Shown here in pieces: positions 1 through 12,540 of a stretch of DNA of 64,000 nt. Position 1 is the first letter of the stretch; each line of letters begins with the position of its first letter. The stretch covers positions 3,152,001-3,216,000 of the forward strand of contig NZ_CP074349.1 in assembly GCF_018343775.1 (NCBI RefSeq), written 5' to 3'. A program made the translations under genes and the position numbers. The notes under the pieces were generated by a model. The model searched no databases. It was given only the letters and a program-made list of their open reading frames with translations, and was not told the origin of the DNA. This DNA comes from Pseudomonas cichorii. Its GTDB lineage: Bacteria > Pseudomonadota > Gammaproteobacteria > Pseudomonadales > Pseudomonadaceae.

Positions 1-3000
1 CTGTATGCCGCCAACCCGATCTACCACAACATTCCGCTGTTGCTGGAGCTAGACGGAGAGATCGACAACAGCGCCCTGCAAACGGCCCTCAATAGCCTGA
101 TGGCCCGCCATGAAATCCTCCGTTGCCGGGTCCTCAGCGATGGCGCCAGAGCCTGGCAGCGTTTTGAAACGAAGGCCGCACTGCCCCTGAACTGCCTGCA
201 AGCCGCAACCGGTCAATGCACCGCCATTGCTCTGGAAGATGCAGCGCAACCGCTGCACATGGACGGCGGCGGACTGGTGCGGGCGACGCTGGTACAGGAC
301 GGAAGCCGGAAGTCGGTGCTGGCCATTACGGTTCATCACTTGCTGGCCGACCGGGCTTCGATGCAGATCATCAAGCGCGACGTGCTGGAGCTTTATGACG
401 CCGCCTGCTCGGAGCGCGAGCCGCAACTTCCAGACCTGCCGGTCACCTATCGCGATTTCGCCCAATGGCAGCGTCAGTTGCCTGCCGCGACCCGTGAATC
501 CCTGCGCTCGTTCTGGGCCTACCAATTGCGCGGCAAGCTGCAGCCCATGGAACTGCCCCTAAACCGGCCACGTGCAGCGGTTCATGTCTTCACACCAGCC
601 ACTCATGCTTTCGAGTTCACGGCCAAGCAGGTCAAGGCCGTGGAAGCCGTTGCCCGCCGTGCCGGGGTTTCCACTCAGAGCCTGGCACTGAGTGCATTCA
701 CCGCCCTGCTGCGTCGTTATGCCGGGCACGACGAACTGGTAGTCGGAACCACCGCTGCCTGCCGTGAAGACCAGGCCTTGCAAGACATGGTCGGCCCGGT
801 CGGCAACCTGCTGGTGCTGCGCGGTGCCTGTGATGAAAACACCTCGCTGCAAGGCCTGCTGACCCAGACCGCGACCAGACTGGCCCAGGCCCACAAGCAC
901 CGCTACATGCAGTTTGACCAACTGGTACTGGCCATCAACCCCGACAAGGACATGAGCCGCACCGCGCTGTTCGATGTACTGTTCAACTTCGAGCAGGCTC
1001 GCCAGACGCCTGAACAGGTTGCGGGCCTTGGGGTTCGCACCCTGGAAACCAGCCTGGGTTACGGCAAGAACGACCTGCACCTGCTGATCGTCGCCAGCGA
1101 AGCTCAGTGGCAGGGTCATATGACCTACAACGCCGACTTCTTCGATCAGGATTTCATCGCGCAACTGATGCAGCATTTCGTGCGTCTGCTGGACGCCTTT
1201 GCGGGCGATACCGAACAGGCGGTGGATGACATCCCGCTACTGGATGAACAGGAAAAACTCCTCCAGGCCTTGCACTGGAACGACACCGAAGCCGCTTACC
1301 CGGCGAATGCAACGCTGCATCAGTTGTTCGAGGCGCAGGTTCTCGCTACACCGGAGCACATTGCGGTCAACAGCGACGAAGGCCAGCTCACCTATAAAGC
1401 CCTCAATGAGCGGGCCAACCGTCTGGCCCATCGCTTGCGTGCCAGCGGGGTCGCTACCCAGGAGTTGATCGCCATTCTACTGGACCGCTCGCTGGACATG
1501 ATTGTCAGCACCCTGGCCGTGCTCAAGGCCGGCGCGGCCTATGTGCCCATCGACCCGGCCTCGCCTGCCGATCGCATGGCCTACATTCTGAAAGACAGCG
1601 GCGTGCGCAAGATCATCGCCCGGGCAGACACCGCCAAGTCATTAGCGGACACGGCCCTTGAAGTCTTCGATCCTGCCCCGTCGGACAAAGAACGCAGCAC
1701 CGCCGCCAACCTGGACAACCTCACGGCGCCGGAACACTTGTGCTACGTGATCTACACCTCGGGCTCCACCGGCCAGCCCAAGGGCACCTTGCTGGAACAC
1801 CGCAACGTGGTACGCCTGCTGCACAACAGCCGCAGCCCTTTCACCTTTGGCAGCGACGATGTCTGGACCCTGTTCCACTCCAACGCCTTCGATTTCTCGG
1901 TATGGGAAATGTTCGGCGCCTTGCTGCACGGCGGGCGTCTGGTGCTGGTGCCGGAACCCGAGCGCCGCGATCCGGCGCTGTTCCTCGATTTCCTCGAACG
2001 CGAGCAGGTCACGGTCCTCAACCAGACACCCTCGGCCTTCCTGCCACTGAGCGAAGCGGCGCTCGGACACAAGGAAACCGCTCTGCGCGCCTTGAAATAC
2101 GTGATCTTCGGTGGCGAAAGCCTGGAAGTGAACCGTCTGGCAGCGTTCCATGGCGCTTTCCCCGAGGTGGCGCTGGTCAATATGTACGGCATCACCGAAA
2201 CCTGCGTGCATGTGACCTTCAAGCACATCAAGGCCGACGACATCAACGTCGGCATTTCCAATGTGGGACGGCCGATCCCCACCACTGTGACCTACGTCAT
2301 GGATGGCAAACAGCGCCTGCTGCCGGTGGGCGTACCGGGGGAAATCTGTGTGGGCGGCCTGGGTGTGGGCCGTGGCTATCTGAATCGCCCGGAACTCACT
2401 GCCGAGCGCTTTATCAACGACCCGCTGCGCCCTGGCGAGCGCCTGTATCGCTCGGGCGACCTGGGCAAACTGTTGAGCAATGGCGAAATCGTGCACCTGG
2501 GCCGTATGGATGCGCAGGTCAAGATTCGTGGTTTCCGCATCGAGCTGGGGGAAATCGAAGCCAAACTGCTGGCCTGCGACGGCGTGCATGAAGTGCGGGT
2601 ACTGGCCCGCGACGATGCCCGCCAGGGTAAACGCCTGATCGCCTACCTGATTACCGAGCCGGGCGCTGCGATTGAAGTGGCGGCCCTGCGCAAGCAGTTG
2701 GGTGCGACCTTGCCGGACTACATGGTGCCCAGCGCCTTTGTCAGCCTGAATGCCTACCCACTGACCGCCAACGGCAAACTGGATCAGGACGCCCTGCCCG
2801 CTGCGGGTGTGGACTCAATGTCCGAGCGCGGCTATGAAGCGCCGCAGGGCGCAACCGAACAGGCACTGGCACAGATTTATCAGGAACTGCTGGGAGTCGA
2901 GCGCATAGGTCGTCGCGACGGCTTCTTCGAGCTGGGCGGTCATTCGTTGCTGGCCGCGCAACTGGTGTCACGTGTCCGTCAGGTGCTGGGCGGCGAACTG

Positions 3001-6000
3001 ATGCTGCGTGAGCTGTTCAGCCATCCTACCGTCGAAGAACTGGCCAGGGTCATCCGCACACTGGCCCCGTCCACAGTTGCCGACATTCAGCCCGTCGACC
3101 GTGAAGCTCCGCTGGTCCTGTCCTTCTCTCAACAGCGCCTGTGGTTCCTGGATCAACTGGACCCCAATGCCAGCATCGCTTATCACATGCCGGCGTCCCT
3201 GCAATTGCGCGGCGACCTGAACACTCAGGCCTTGAAAGCGGCACTGGATCATCTGGTGGCGCGTCACGAAGGGCTGCGCACCACCTTCAAGCGTATCGGT
3301 GAACAGCCGGTTCAGGTGATTGCCGCCACCGACAGCGGTTTCAGTCTGACCGAACACGACCTGCGCGCCCTGCCTTTCGAGGAAGCGCAATCCAGCGCGG
3401 CACGTATCGCCCAGCGCGAAGCGGCAGCACCTTTCGACCTGCAGCAAGGCCCGCTGATTCGCGGCAGCCTGGTGCGCCTGGCCGATGACGAATACCGCTT
3501 GCACATCACCCAGCATCACATCATTTCCGATGGCTGGTCCGTGGGTGTATTGGTCAAGGAATTCGCACAGTTCTATGAAAACCTCAGCCAGGGGAATACG
3601 CCCTCGCTGGAACCACTGGCGATCCAGTATGCCGACTATGCCGCCTGGCAGCGTAAAACCCTGGCTGGCCCGCAACTGACCAGCCAGCTTGAACAATGGC
3701 GCGAACACCTCAGTGGCGCGCCGACCCTCTTGACCCTGCCTGCCGACCGCCCAAGACCGGCACTGCAAAGCTATCGCGGTGCCGATGTGCCACTAGCACT
3801 GAGCCCGCAGTTACTGGCCCAGGTGGAACGTTGCTGCAAGCAACACGACGTCACGCTGTTCATGGTCCTGCTCAGCGCCTGGTCGGTGTTGATGGCACGG
3901 CTGGGCAACGAGCGCGATGTGGTGATCGGCGTGCCGACAGCCAACCGTGGCAATGCGCAGGTCGAATCCCTGATCGGCTTTTTCGTTAACACGCTGCCGG
4001 TACGGGTGCAATTGCAGGACAGCCCGAGCGTCGGGCAACTGCTGGTGCAAGTCCGGGATACGCTATTGGCGGTCCATGAACGTCAGGAGGTGCCTTTCGA
4101 GCATGTGATCGAAGCCTTGCAACCGCCTCGCTCCCTGAGCCATAACCCGTTGTGTCAGGTTGCTCTGTCCCTGAACAACACCCCGGACGATGGCCCGCTG
4201 AACCTGCCAGGCCTGACTCTTACAGCATTGAATCAGGCTCAGGAAACCTCGCAGTTCGACCTGATGCTGTCCCTGGCGGAAAACACCGGGGAACTGGGCG
4301 GTGCCATTCAGTACGCCACCGACCTGTTCGACCGCGCAACCGTGGAGCGCTTCGCGCAATCCTTCCAGGTCTTGCTGGAGGCCTTTGTCAGAGACAGCGA
4401 ACAACCGGTTATGGCCTTGCCGCTGCTGACGCCAGCCCAGCGAGAAGCGCATCCGTCACTGCGCCCGCCTGTGGCGAGCTTCAACACGCCTGCCCTGATT
4501 CATCAGCGCTTCGAGCAAATGGCGGAACAACAGCCGCACGCCATTGCACTGCAATTCGCCGAACGTCAGGTCAGCTATCAGGAACTCAACCGTCGGGCCA
4601 ACCGCATCGCCGGGCAATTGCTGGAGCTGAACGTCAAACCCGACGATCGGGTCGGTATTCTCGCCGAACGTGGCGTGGACATGCTGTGCGCCATTCTCGG
4701 TGTGCTGAAAGCCGGTGCGGCGTATGTGCCACTGGACCCGGCCTACCCTCAGGCACGCCTGAATTATCTGCTGGAAGACAGCCAGCCAGTGGCCCTGCTG
4801 GCCCAGCCCGCCAGCCTGGATGCCTTGGGCGCTCGTCCCGATATTGCGCTGATCGAGCTCAACCCGCAAACCAGTCCCGGAACGGCAACGGACGCGACCC
4901 TGGACCGCAACCCGACGCCGGACCTTGGCCCGCAGCACCTCGCTTACGTGATTTACACCTCCGGCTCTACCGGGCTGCCCAAAGGCGTGCTGGTGGAGCA
5001 CGGAAATGTGGCTCGGCTGTTCGATGCAACGCAAAACAGTTTCAGTTTCGGCAGCGACGATGTCTGGACGCTGTTCCACTCATTCGCCTTCGACTTCTCG
5101 GTCTGGGAGATCTGGGGAGCCCTGGTCTACGGCGGCAAGTTGGTGATCGTGCCCACCGAACTGGCACGCTCGCCGGACGACTTCCATGCACTGGTCTGCC
5201 GTGAGCAGGTCACTGTGCTGAACCAGACGCCGAGCGCCTTCCGCCAGTTCATCGAAGCCGCCGGGCGCAGTGGCGAAACACACAGCCTCAAGGAGGTGAT
5301 TTTCGGCGGCGAAGCCCTGGACGTTCGTACCCTGCGCCCCTGGACGCAGAACACGCCGCTGACCCGCACCCGACTGGTGAATATGTACGGGATTACCGAA
5401 ATCACTGTGCACGCCACCTTTCATGCCGTCAGCCAGGCTGAAATCGATGCAGGCGATAACGGCCTGATCGGCGAACCGCTGCAGGACCTGTGCCTGCGCA
5501 TTCTGGATGCCTTCGGGCAGCCGGTGCCCGTCGGGGTCGAAGGTGAGATCTACATTGGCGGCGCAGGTGTCGCTCGCCATTACCTGAATCGTCCCGAGCT
5601 GAATGCCGAGCGTTTCATCGCCGATCCGTTTTCCGCCAGCCCCCAGGCACGCCTCTACCGTACCGGTGACGTGGCGCGTTACCGGGCCGATGGCCAGGTC
5701 GTTTACGTAGGCCGCAACGATTCACAGATCAAGATTCGTGGTTTCCGTATCGAGCTGGGCGAAATCGAATCCCGTCTGCAAGCCTGCGACGGCGTGCGTG
5801 AAGCCGTGGTGATCGTGCGTGAAGATGCGCCCGGTGATAAACGTCTGGTGGCTTACCTGATCGCCCATGAACAGGCGACGCTGGAGTCGTCGGCCCTGCG
5901 TTCGCAACTGGCCAGTACCCTGGCCGAGCATATGATCCCGAGCGCTTTCATGCCCTTGTCGGCCTGGCCGCTCACCACCAATGGCAAGCTGGATCGCAAC

Positions 6001-9000
6001 GCACTGCCCGCGCCGGATCGCACCGCAACGGCAACCCGCGAGTACGAAGCACCCGAAGGCGCGCTGGAAATTGCCCTGGCCTCGGCCTGGCAGGAGCTGC
6101 TGGGTATCGAACGAGTGGGTCGCGAAGACCACTTCTTCGAGCTGGGCGGGCATTCGTTCCTGGTGATCAGCCTGATCGAGCGCCTGCGCCAGAGCGGAAT
6201 CGTGCTGGATGTGCGCAGCGTCTTTGCCGCACCGACACTCAAAGCCATGGCGGCGGTACTGTCCACCGATACCGGGACTGTCAGCGCTTCTATCCCGCCA
6301 AACCTGATCCCTGACGGCTGCACGGACATCACTCCAGACATGCTGCCACTGGTCACGCTCACCGAAGCGGAGATCGAGCAGATTGTGGCCGACGTGCCAG
6401 GCGGTGCCGGCAATGTCCAAGACATCTACCCGCTGTCGTCACTGCAGGAAGGGATTCTCTTCCACCACCTGTTGCAGAACCAGGGCGATGCCTACCTGAT
6501 GCGCACCGTGGTGAAATTCGATCAACGCGAGCGTCTGGACGAGTTTCTGGCGGCGCTGCAAAGCGTGATCGATCGCCATGACATCCTGCGCACGGCCCTG
6601 CGCTGGTCCGGCCTGCCGAAACCGGTGCAGATCGTGCAGCGCCAGGCAACGCTGCCGGTGAATGTGCTCGACAGCAGCCAGGCTGCCGATCCGTTGCAGA
6701 TGCTGCATGAACACACCGACACCCAGACCCTGAGTCTGGATCTGCAACAGGCGCCGCTGATCGCGGCCTACATGACCTGGGACAGAACACGGGAGCAATG
6801 GCTGCTGGCGCTGCTGGATCACCACCTGATCAGCGATAACGTGACCCTGCGCCTGATCATGTCGGAGATCTACGCCATCCTGCATGGCGAAGGTCACAGC
6901 CTGCCGCCGTCCCATCCTTACCGGAACTTCATTGCCAAGGCGGCCATGGTTTCCCAGGAAGAGCACGAAGCCTATTTCCGTAAACTGCTGGGCGACGTGG
7001 ACGAAACTACTGCGCCCTATGGCGTGCTGGATGTTCAGAGCAGCGGTGCCGGCAATACCAAGGCCATCCGTTACCTGAGCGATGAGGTCAGCGCAGCCGT
7101 TCACCGCGTGGCCAAAATCCGTGGTGTGCCCAATTCCGTGCTGTTCCATGCGGCCTGGGGGCTAGTGGTCGCGGCCACCAGCGGACGCGACGATGCGGTA
7201 TTCGGCACAGTGTTGTCGGGCCGCTCCCAGGGTGCCAGCGGTGCCGACCAGGCACTGGGCATGTTCATCAACACCCTGCCGATGCGCATTCGACTGGAGC
7301 AGAGAAGCGTCAACGACATCGTCCAGGATGCCTATCAGCAATTGAGCGAGCTGCTGACCCACGAACAGGCTTCACTGGCCCTGGCCCAGCGTTGCAGTGC
7401 GGTCGATGCCTCGATGCCGCTGTTTACCGTCATCCTCAACTGCCGTCATGGCGAGATGATCACTGCCGATGGCAGCAATATCGCTGAATTCGACAAGTGG
7501 GACGGTATCCAGTTCGAGGCTTCGGAAACCCACACCAACTATCCGATCGAAATTGCCGTGGCGACTGAAAACGGTGCAATCTCGCTGACCTCCCAGACCG
7601 TGGTCGGTATCGACCCGCAACGGATTGCCGATTATCTGGCACAAGCGGTGACTGTGCTGGTGGAAGCGCTGGAACATACACCGCAACGTCTGGCCGATAC
7701 CCTCGACATCCTGCCTGTGGCAGAGCGCCAACTGGTGCTGAACGGTTTCAACCAGACCGCCAGCGACTTTGGCAGCCCTCGCCCTCTGCAGACCTTGTTC
7801 GAGGAGCAGGTTCAGGCTCAACCGGATGCCATCGCTCTGGTTCACGAGCAACAACAGCTCACCTATGCCCAGCTCAACCGTCGGGCCAACCAGTTGGCCC
7901 AGCGTCTGCTGTCCCACGGCATTCAGCCGGAACAACGGGTCGCCATCTGCGCGGAACGCGGTATCGAGATGATCGTGGCTCTGCTCGCCGTGCTCAAGGC
8001 TGGCGGCGCTTATGTGCCCATCGACCCCGATCACCCGACCGACCGTATCGCCTTTATCCTCAAGGACAGCAACGCTCAGGCATTGCTCTGCCAGCAGGCT
8101 CTGGTCGCTCACCTGCCTGCCGAGTCCTGCCGTCCGGCGCTGATCCTGCTCGACGAGCATGACCTTGCATCGGTCGATAACGATCCGCAGTACGACAGGA
8201 ACATCGACCCTGCCGACCTCGGTCTGACCGCCGAAAACCTGGCTTATGTGATCTACACCTCCGGCTCCACCGGGCAGTCCAAAGGCGTGATGGTCGAGCA
8301 CCGTTCGGTGTTCAACTTCAGCCAGGTCATGGCACGGACCACTCACGCCCATTGCCCGCCACAAGCCAATGTGGCGCTCAATGCCGGGTTCTACTTCGAC
8401 ATGTCCATCAAGGGCATCGCCCAGCTGTTCTTCGGTCACCGTCTGATCATCATTCCGCCATTGATTCGTGCCAATGGCCATGAACTGCTGGATTTCCTCG
8501 AGAAGCATCAGGTCCATGCTTTCGACTCCACGCCTTCGCAACTGGATACCCTGCTGGCGGCTGGCCTGCTGGAACGTCACAGCTACCAGCCGGTCAGCGT
8601 CCTGCTGGGTGGCGAAGCCCTGAATGCAGCAACCTGGGACAAGCTGCGCCAGAGCCGGAACATTCATTTCTACAATATGTACGGCCCGACCGAATGTACG
8701 GTCGACGCCTCGCTGGGCTTGATCAGCGAACTGGGCGAGCGCCCGAGCATCGGCAAGCCGCTGTCCAACATGCAAGTGCTGGTGCTCGACAAACGTGGCC
8801 AGCCAGTGCCGGTGGGCGTGACCGGCGAGCTGCATATCGGAGGCGCCGGTGTGGCACGCGGTTATCTGAACAATCCGCAAATGACCGCTGAACGCTTCTT
8901 CAGCAACCCGTTCTCCAGAGAGCAGCAGGCTCGCTTGTACAAGACCGGCGACCTGGGTCGCTGGAAAGCCGACGGCAGCCTGGAATACGCTGGACGCAAC

Positions 9001-12000
9001 GACTTCCAGGTCAAGATTCGCGGCTTCCGTATCGAACTGGGCGAAATCGAAAGCGCGCTGCTGGCTTCTCCAGCGGTGCGTGAAGCGGTGGTAATTGCCC
9101 GTGAGGACAATCCGGGCGAAGCCAGCAGCAGCCGGTTGGTGGCCTACGTCTGTGGTGAGCCGACTTCTGCCGAGGAGTTGCGCGCCCTGCTGCTCCAGCG
9201 TCTGCCGGAGTACATGGTGCCCAGCGCCTTCGTGCAACTGGAATCCATGCCACTGACTGCCAACGGCAAGCTCGACCGTCGCGCCCTGCCCGCTCCGGGT
9301 CAGGAATCGCTGGCCAGCCGTGCCTATGAGGCACCACAGGGCGAGGTGGAAGAAGCCATTGCCAAAATCTGGCAGGACTTGCTGCATGTGGAGCGAGTCG
9401 GCCGTAACGATGGCTTCCTGGAACTGGGTGGCCACTCCTTGCTGGCAGTGCAATTGCTCTCCAGGCTGCGCCGCAAGCTCGGCACCCGGCTGACCTTGCG
9501 TGAGCTGTTCGACGCCCCGACTGTGCGCGGTCTTGCAGCACGAGTGGAGTCAGCATCATCCGAACAGAGCCAGACCATCCCGCTGGCCAACCGCAAGGAA
9601 AAGCTCGCCCTGTCGTTCTCGCAACAACGGTTGTGGTTCCTGGATCATCTGGACCCGGCAGCCGGTGCCGCCTACCACCTGCCAGTGGCCCTGCGCCTGA
9701 GTGGACAACTGAACCCCGATGCCTTGCAGGCCGCCCTTGACCGTCTGGTGGCCCGCCATGAAAACCTGCGGACTTCGTTTGCACTGGTCGATGGCCAGCC
9801 GGAACAGAAAATCGCACCTGCGGACCGTGGCTTTTCGCTGACGCGGCATGATCTGCGTCAGTTATTGCCCGAGGAACGGCAACAGGCCATCGAGCAACTG
9901 GGCGAAACCAATGCCAGTACTCTGTTCGACCTGTGCAACGGACCGCTGCTCAGGGGTTGTCTGGTACAGGCTGGCGATAACGAGCATGTGCTGTTCATCA
10001 CCTTGCACCACATCATCTCGGACGGCTGGTCCAACAGCGTTCTCGCCCACGAGATAAGCGTGCTCTACAACGCCTATAGCCAAGGCAACAAGGACCCGCT
10101 GCCAGCCTTGCCGCTGCAATACGCCGATTACGCCGTCTGGCAACGGCAGTGGTTGCAAGGTGCAGCCCTGCAGGCCCAGACCGACTTCTGGCACAAGCAT
10201 CTGCATGGAGCACCCGCCTTGCTGAACTTGCCACTCGACCGGCCTCGTCCGGCGGTGCAGAGCTATGCCGGCGGCATCATCGACTTCGCCTTGCCCGACG
10301 GGCTGAGCGAACAGTTGCGTGCCTTCAGCCAGGCACAGGGCACCACCCTGTTCATGACCCTGCTTGCCGGCTGGTCGACCCTGATGACTCACCTCAGCGG
10401 TCAGGACGACGTGGTGGTCGGCACACCGGTTGCCAACCGCCAGCGTACCGAGCTGGAGCCTCTGATCGGGTTCTTCGCCAACACCCTGGCCTTGCGGGTC
10501 AAGGCCGAGCGTGAGACGAGCGTTTCCCGGTTGCTGGTCGGTATCAGGGACCTGACCCTGGCGGCTTTCAATCACCAGGATCTGCCTTTCGAGCAAGTGG
10601 TCAGCGCGTTGCAGCCAACCCGAAGCATGAGCCATAGCCCGTTGTTCCAGGTGATGCTCAGCCTCAACAACACGCCTCCAGCCCCCCTGACGCTGCCGGG
10701 TCTTGAGATCGAGTCGCTGGAAAGTGCTCATCACACCACCCAGTTCGACCTGTCACTGTCCCTCACCGAAGACCAGGGCACTCTATACGGCAGCATGCAG
10801 TACGCCAGCGACCTGTTCGATACCGCCACGGTGCAGAACATTCTCGATCTGTTCACCCTGAACCTGGAGCATCTGGTCGCTGATGCGCGGCAGCCGGTCG
10901 GCAAGCTGCTGGAGCAGTTGCCAGCACTGGTGCGTGCCGATTCCGCGCCGCACCTGCCGGCCTTGGCACTGGATGCACAGGAGGCAGAAGCCTTGCCTTA
11001 TGAAGCCCCCCAAGGCGATACGGAGCTGGCCATTGCAAGCATCTGGCAGGAACTGTTCAAGACCGAGCAGATCAGTCGCCATGATGACTTCTTCAAACTG
11101 GGCGGCATCTCTCTGATGGCCGTGCAAATGACCTCAAGGCTGCGCAAGGTGCTGGGCAAGACCATCGCGGTTCGCGATCTGTTTGTCGAGCCCACCGTGG
11201 CCGGTTTCGCCCGGACGCTGGACCAGAAGGCTGGTCAGGCAGCACAGAACAATCTGGTACCGATCCGTCGCAACGGCAGCCAGCGCCCATTGTTCCTGGT
11301 CCACCCGCTGGGCGGCGAAGTGCAATACGCCCGGGACCTGGCACCGGAGCTGGATATCGACATGCCGGTCTACGGGCTGGCGGCCAGTGGCTTCGCAGCC
11401 GGTGAAAAGACGCCGACCACGATCCAGGCACTTGCCGCCAGCTACCTGACAGCGATTCGCGCCGTGCAGCCCAAGGGGCCTTACCGGATTGCAGGCTGGT
11501 CCGCTGGCGGTCTGATCGCCCACGAAATGGCGCATCAGGCCATTGCCGCAGGCGAAACCGTCGAGTTTTTGGGGATTATCGACACCTCGGTCCACAAGAC
11601 GGCGCCTGCCGGGCAACCGATCAGCGAAACGCAGTTCCTGCTGGAGTGGCTGCCAGAAAGGATTGAGCCAAGCATCAGGCATGAGCTGGATGCCCATGCC
11701 GCCGCCAACCGGATCGATCAGATGCTTGTGCTGTGCCTGGCCAATGACCTGCTGCCGCAGGAGCTGGGCAAAGACATCGACGCTCAGTCACTGCGCACTC
11801 ACCTTAAGGTGGCCCATGCCATCCGTCAGGCGGTCGATGCCTATGTCAGCCCGGTGACGGCGGTGAACGTATCGCTGTTTACCGCCAGGGATCAGGAGCG
11901 CGTCGATGCGGCACTGGGCTGGAGCGAGCTGCAGGGCGACCGTGTGCAGATCACTCCGCTGCGCGGCGAGCACAACACGCTGGTAACTGCGCCCTACGTC

Positions 12001-12045
12001 AGTGCACTGGGCGAGGCCATCACTCTGGCCTTGAAGCGTCTATAA
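1..12045 (+). CDS. Nonribosomal peptide synthetase, C-terminal part (SyrE-like lipodepsipeptide synthetase), 5' partial
   Basis: The frame is open from base 1, so the gene begins upstream; 4,014 residues are visible. Domain order from core motifs: C (HHLLADR, 333), A1 (YTSGSTG, ~1750), T1 (Ser codon 2944), C (HHIISDG, 3514), A2 (~4950), T2 (6154), C (YPLSSLQEG ~6427; HHLISDN, 6820), A3 (~8252), T3 (9436), C (HHIISDG, 10006), T4 (LGGIS, 11110), thioesterase (GWSAGG Ser 11500, His 11971). The last module has no A domain. Ten-residue specificity codes read by eye: A1 and A2 both DFWNIGMVHK, the classic Thr code; A3 DMKDLGMVDK, resembling acidic (Glu-type) codes. Thr-Thr-acidic-(A-less C-T-TE) matches the end of syringotoxin/pseudomycin-type nonapeptides (allo-Thr, Dhb, 3-OH-Asp, 4-Cl-Thr), where the last residue is loaded in trans. 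The family assignment is inference; the NRPS call is certain. Confidence 0.97.
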   Translation: MYAANPIYHNIPLLLELDGEIDNSALQTALNSLMARHEILRCRVLSDGARAWQRFETKAALPLNCLQAATGQCTAIALEDAAQPLHMDGGGLVRATLVQDGSRKSVLAITVHHLLADRASMQIIKRDVLELYDAACSEREPQLPDLPVTYRDFAQWQRQLPAATRESLRSFWAYQLRGKLQPMELPLNRPRAAVHVFTPATHAFEFTAKQVKAVEAVARRAGVSTQSLALSAFTALLRRYAGHDELVVGTTAACREDQALQDMVGPVGNLLVLRGACDENTSLQGLLTQTATRLAQAHKHRYMQFDQLVLAINPDKDMSRTALFDVLFNFEQARQTPEQVAGLGVRTLETSLGYGKNDLHLLIVASEAQWQGHMTYNADFFDQDFIAQLMQHFVRLLDAFAGDTEQAVDDIPLLDEQEKLLQALHWNDTEAAYPANATLHQLFEAQVLATPEHIAVNSDEGQLTYKALNERANRLAHRLRASGVATQELIAILLDRSLDMIVSTLAVLKAGAAYVPIDPASPADRMAYILKDSGVRKIIARADTAKSLADTALEVFDPAPSDKERSTAANLDNLTAPEHLCYVIYTSGSTGQPKGTLLEHRNVVRLLHNSRSPFTFGSDDVWTLFHSNAFDFSVWEMFGALLHGGRLVLVPEPERRDPALFLDFLEREQVTVLNQTPSAFLPLSEAALGHKETALRALKYVIFGGESLEVNRLAAFHGAFPEVALVNMYGITETCVHVTFKHIKADDINVGISNVGRPIPTTVTYVMDGKQRLLPVGVPGEICVGGLGVGRGYLNRPELTAERFINDPLRPGERLYRSGDLGKLLSNGEIVHLGRMDAQVKIRGFRIELGEIEAKLLACDGVHEVRVLARDDARQGKRLIAYLITEPGAAIEVAALRKQLGATLPDYMVPSAFVSLNAYPLTANGKLDQDALPAAGVDSMSERGYEAPQGATEQALAQIYQELLGVERIGRRDGFFELGGHSLLAAQLVSRVRQVLGGELMLRELFSHPTVEELARVIRTLAPSTVADIQPVDREAPLVLSFSQQRLWFLDQLDPNASIAYHMPASLQLRGDLNTQALKAALDHLVARHEGLRTTFKRIGEQPVQVIAATDSGFSLTEHDLRALPFEEAQSSAARIAQREAAAPFDLQQGPLIRGSLVRLADDEYRLHITQHHIISDGWSVGVLVKEFAQFYENLSQGNTPSLEPLAIQYADYAAWQRKTLAGPQLTSQLEQWREHLSGAPTLLTLPADRPRPALQSYRGADVPLALSPQLLAQVERCCKQHDVTLFMVLLSAWSVLMARLGNERDVVIGVPTANRGNAQVESLIGFFVNTLPVRVQLQDSPSVGQLLVQVRDTLLAVHERQEVPFEHVIEALQPPRSLSHNPLCQVALSLNNTPDDGPLNLPGLTLTALNQAQETSQFDLMLSLAENTGELGGAIQYATDLFDRATVERFAQSFQVLLEAFVRDSEQPVMALPLLTPAQREAHPSLRPPVASFNTPALIHQRFEQMAEQQPHAIALQFAERQVSYQELNRRANRIAGQLLELNVKPDDRVGILAERGVDMLCAILGVLKAGAAYVPLDPAYPQARLNYLLEDSQPVALLAQPASLDALGARPDIALIELNPQTSPGTATDATLDRNPTPDLGPQHLAYVIYTSGSTGLPKGVLVEHGNVARLFDATQNSFSFGSDDVWTLFHSFAFDFSVWEIWGALVYGGKLVIVPTELARSPDDFHALVCREQVTVLNQTPSAFRQFIEAAGRSGETHSLKEVIFGGEALDVRTLRPWTQNTPLTRTRLVNMYGITEITVHATFHAVSQAEIDAGDNGLIGEPLQDLCLRILDAFGQPVPVGVEGEIYIGGAGVARHYLNRPELNAERFIADPFSASPQARLYRTGDVARYRADGQVVYVGRNDSQIKIRGFRIELGEIESRLQACDGVREAVVIVREDAPGDKRLVAYLIAHEQATLESSALRSQLASTLAEHMIPSAFMPLSAWPLTTNGKLDRNALPAPDRTATATREYEAPEGALEIALASAWQELLGIERVGREDHFFELGGHSFLVISLIERLRQSGIVLDVRSVFAAPTLKAMAAVLSTDTGTVSASIPPNLIPDGCTDITPDMLPLVTLTEAEIEQIVADVPGGAGNVQDIYPLSSLQEGILFHHLLQNQGDAYLMRTVVKFDQRERLDEFLAALQSVIDRHDILRTALRWSGLPKPVQIVQRQATLPVNVLDSSQAADPLQMLHEHTDTQTLSLDLQQAPLIAAYMTWDRTREQWLLALLDHHLISDNVTLRLIMSEIYAILHGEGHSLPPSHPYRNFIAKAAMVSQEEHEAYFRKLLGDVDETTAPYGVLDVQSSGAGNTKAIRYLSDEVSAAVHRVAKIRGVPNSVLFHAAWGLVVAATSGRDDAVFGTVLSGRSQGASGADQALGMFINTLPMRIRLEQRSVNDIVQDAYQQLSELLTHEQASLALAQRCSAVDASMPLFTVILNCRHGEMITADGSNIAEFDKWDGIQFEASETHTNYPIEIAVATENGAISLTSQTVVGIDPQRIADYLAQAVTVLVEALEHTPQRLADTLDILPVAERQLVLNGFNQTASDFGSPRPLQTLFEEQVQAQPDAIALVHEQQQLTYAQLNRRANQLAQRLLSHGIQPEQRVAICAERGIEMIVALLAVLKAGGAYVPIDPDHPTDRIAFILKDSNAQALLCQQALVAHLPAESCRPALILLDEHDLASVDNDPQYDRNIDPADLGLTAENLAYVIYTSGSTGQSKGVMVEHRSVFNFSQVMARTTHAHCPPQANVALNAGFYFDMSIKGIAQLFFGHRLIIIPPLIRANGHELLDFLEKHQVHAFDSTPSQLDTLLAAGLLERHSYQPVSVLLGGEALNAATWDKLRQSRNIHFYNMYGPTECTVDASLGLISELGERPSIGKPLSNMQVLVLDKRGQPVPVGVTGELHIGGAGVARGYLNNPQMTAERFFSNPFSREQQARLYKTGDLGRWKADGSLEYAGRNDFQVKIRGFRIELGEIESALLASPAVREAVVIAREDNPGEASSSRLVAYVCGEPTSAEELRALLLQRLPEYMVPSAFVQLESMPLTANGKLDRRALPAPGQESLASRAYEAPQGEVEEAIAKIWQDLLHVERVGRNDGFLELGGHSLLAVQLLSRLRRKLGTRLTLRELFDAPTVRGLAARVESASSEQSQTIPLANRKEKLALSFSQQRLWFLDHLDPAAGAAYHLPVALRLSGQLNPDALQAALDRLVARHENLRTSFALVDGQPEQKIAPADRGFSLTRHDLRQLLPEERQQAIEQLGETNASTLFDLCNGPLLRGCLVQAGDNEHVLFITLHHIISDGWSNSVLAHEISVLYNAYSQGNKDPLPALPLQYADYAVWQRQWLQGAALQAQTDFWHKHLHGAPALLNLPLDRPRPAVQSYAGGIIDFALPDGLSEQLRAFSQAQGTTLFMTLLAGWSTLMTHLSGQDDVVVGTPVANRQRTELEPLIGFFANTLALRVKAERETSVSRLLVGIRDLTLAAFNHQDLPFEQVVSALQPTRSMSHSPLFQVMLSLNNTPPAPLTLPGLEIESLESAHHTTQFDLSLSLTEDQGTLYGSMQYASDLFDTATVQNILDLFTLNLEHLVADARQPVGKLLEQLPALVRADSAPHLPALALDAQEAEALPYEAPQGDTELAIASIWQELFKTEQISRHDDFFKLGGISLMAVQMTSRLRKVLGKTIAVRDLFVEPTVAGFARTLDQKAGQAAQNNLVPIRRNGSQRPLFLVHPLGGEVQYARDLAPELDIDMPVYGLAASGFAAGEKTPTTIQALAASYLTAIRAVQPKGPYRIAGWSAGGLIAHEMAHQAIAAGETVEFLGIIDTSVHKTAPAGQPISETQFLLEWLPERIEPSIRHELDAHAAANRIDQMLVLCLANDLLPQELGKDIDAQSLRTHLKVAHAIRQAVDAYVSPVTAVNVSLFTARDQERVDAALGWSELQGDRVQITPLRGEHNTLVTAPYVSALGEAITLALKRL

Positions 12046-12059
12046 CTTCCAGCAGCACC

Positions 12060-12090
12060 GGCGGCCTGGCGCAACAAACGCCAGGCCGCC
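12060..12090 (+). terminator. Strong hairpin after the NRPS gene
   Basis: A perfect 12-bp inverted repeat (GGCGGCCTGGCG / CGCCAGGCCGCC) with a 7-base loop starts 15 bases after the NRPS stop. Only a weak, interrupted T-rich stretch follows, so it is terminator-like rather than a textbook intrinsic terminator. It separates the NRPS from the cupin gene. Confidence 0.7.
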
Positions 12091-12118
12091 ATTCTCTGGA
12101 TTGAAGCGAGGGTTTTCT

Positions 12119-12493
12119 GTGAATGGAGTATCTGCAACGGCCATCAACTTTGCCGACAAGTTTTCCCTGTTTTCGGAGCAATGGACACCCAAGGTCATCG
12201 CGCAGATGAACGACTACCAGTTCAAGCTGGTCAAGGTCGAAGGCGAGTTTATCTGGCATAGCCATGCCGATACGGATGAAGTCTTTATCGTCATTGAAGG
12301 CGAGCTGGAGATTCACCTGCGCAATGGCAAGGTCACGCTGGGAGCGGGAGAAATGTATGTGGTCGGCAAAGGTGTCGAGCACAAGCCTTGTGCGGCGCGG
12401 GAAGCCAGGATTCTGCTGGTCGAGCCCCGTGGCGTCATCAATACCGGCGAGCATACGGGCGACATGACTGCCGAGAACGATCGCTGGATCTGA
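12119..12493 (+). CDS. Small single-domain cupin protein
   Basis: 124 residues from a GTG start at 12119, chosen because AGCGAGGG lies about 6 bases upstream; an in-frame TTG at 12101 has no comparable site. One cupin barrel is visible: motif 1 has HSH followed by E ([11 protein letters not shown]) and the IEGE turn, and motif 2 has GKGVEH, so the usual His/His/Glu/His metal ligands are present. Small cupins of this type are common as sensors, isomerases or unassigned metal enzymes. It lies 73 bases behind the synthetase gene with a hairpin between, so it may be transcribed separately. A tailoring role in the lipopeptide pathway is possible but not shown by the sequence. Confidence 0.85.
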   Translation: MNGVSATAINFADKFSLFSEQWTPKVIAQMNDYQFKLVKVEGEFIWHSHADTDEVFIVIEGELEIHLRNGKVTLGAGEMYVVGKGVEHKPCAAREARILLVEPRGVINTGEHTGDMTAENDRWI

Positions 12494-12497
12494 GCGT

Positions 12498-12520
12498 GCT
12501 CCCGCACACTGCGCGGGAGC
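12498..12520 (+). terminator. Hairpin after cupin gene
   Basis: Perfect 8-bp stem GCTCCCGC / GCGGGAGC with a 7-base loop, four bases after the cupin stop codon and before the end of the convergent membrane-protein gene. No T run follows on the plus strand, so this is a candidate, possibly bidirectional, terminator. Confidence 0.55.
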
Positions 12521-12540
12521 CTTCAGCCTGAAACTCCGGG

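Noticed and set aside
7372..9453. 693-codon antisense frame within the NRPS
   Set aside because: Shadow of the synthetase; low-complexity translation without motifs or ribosome site.
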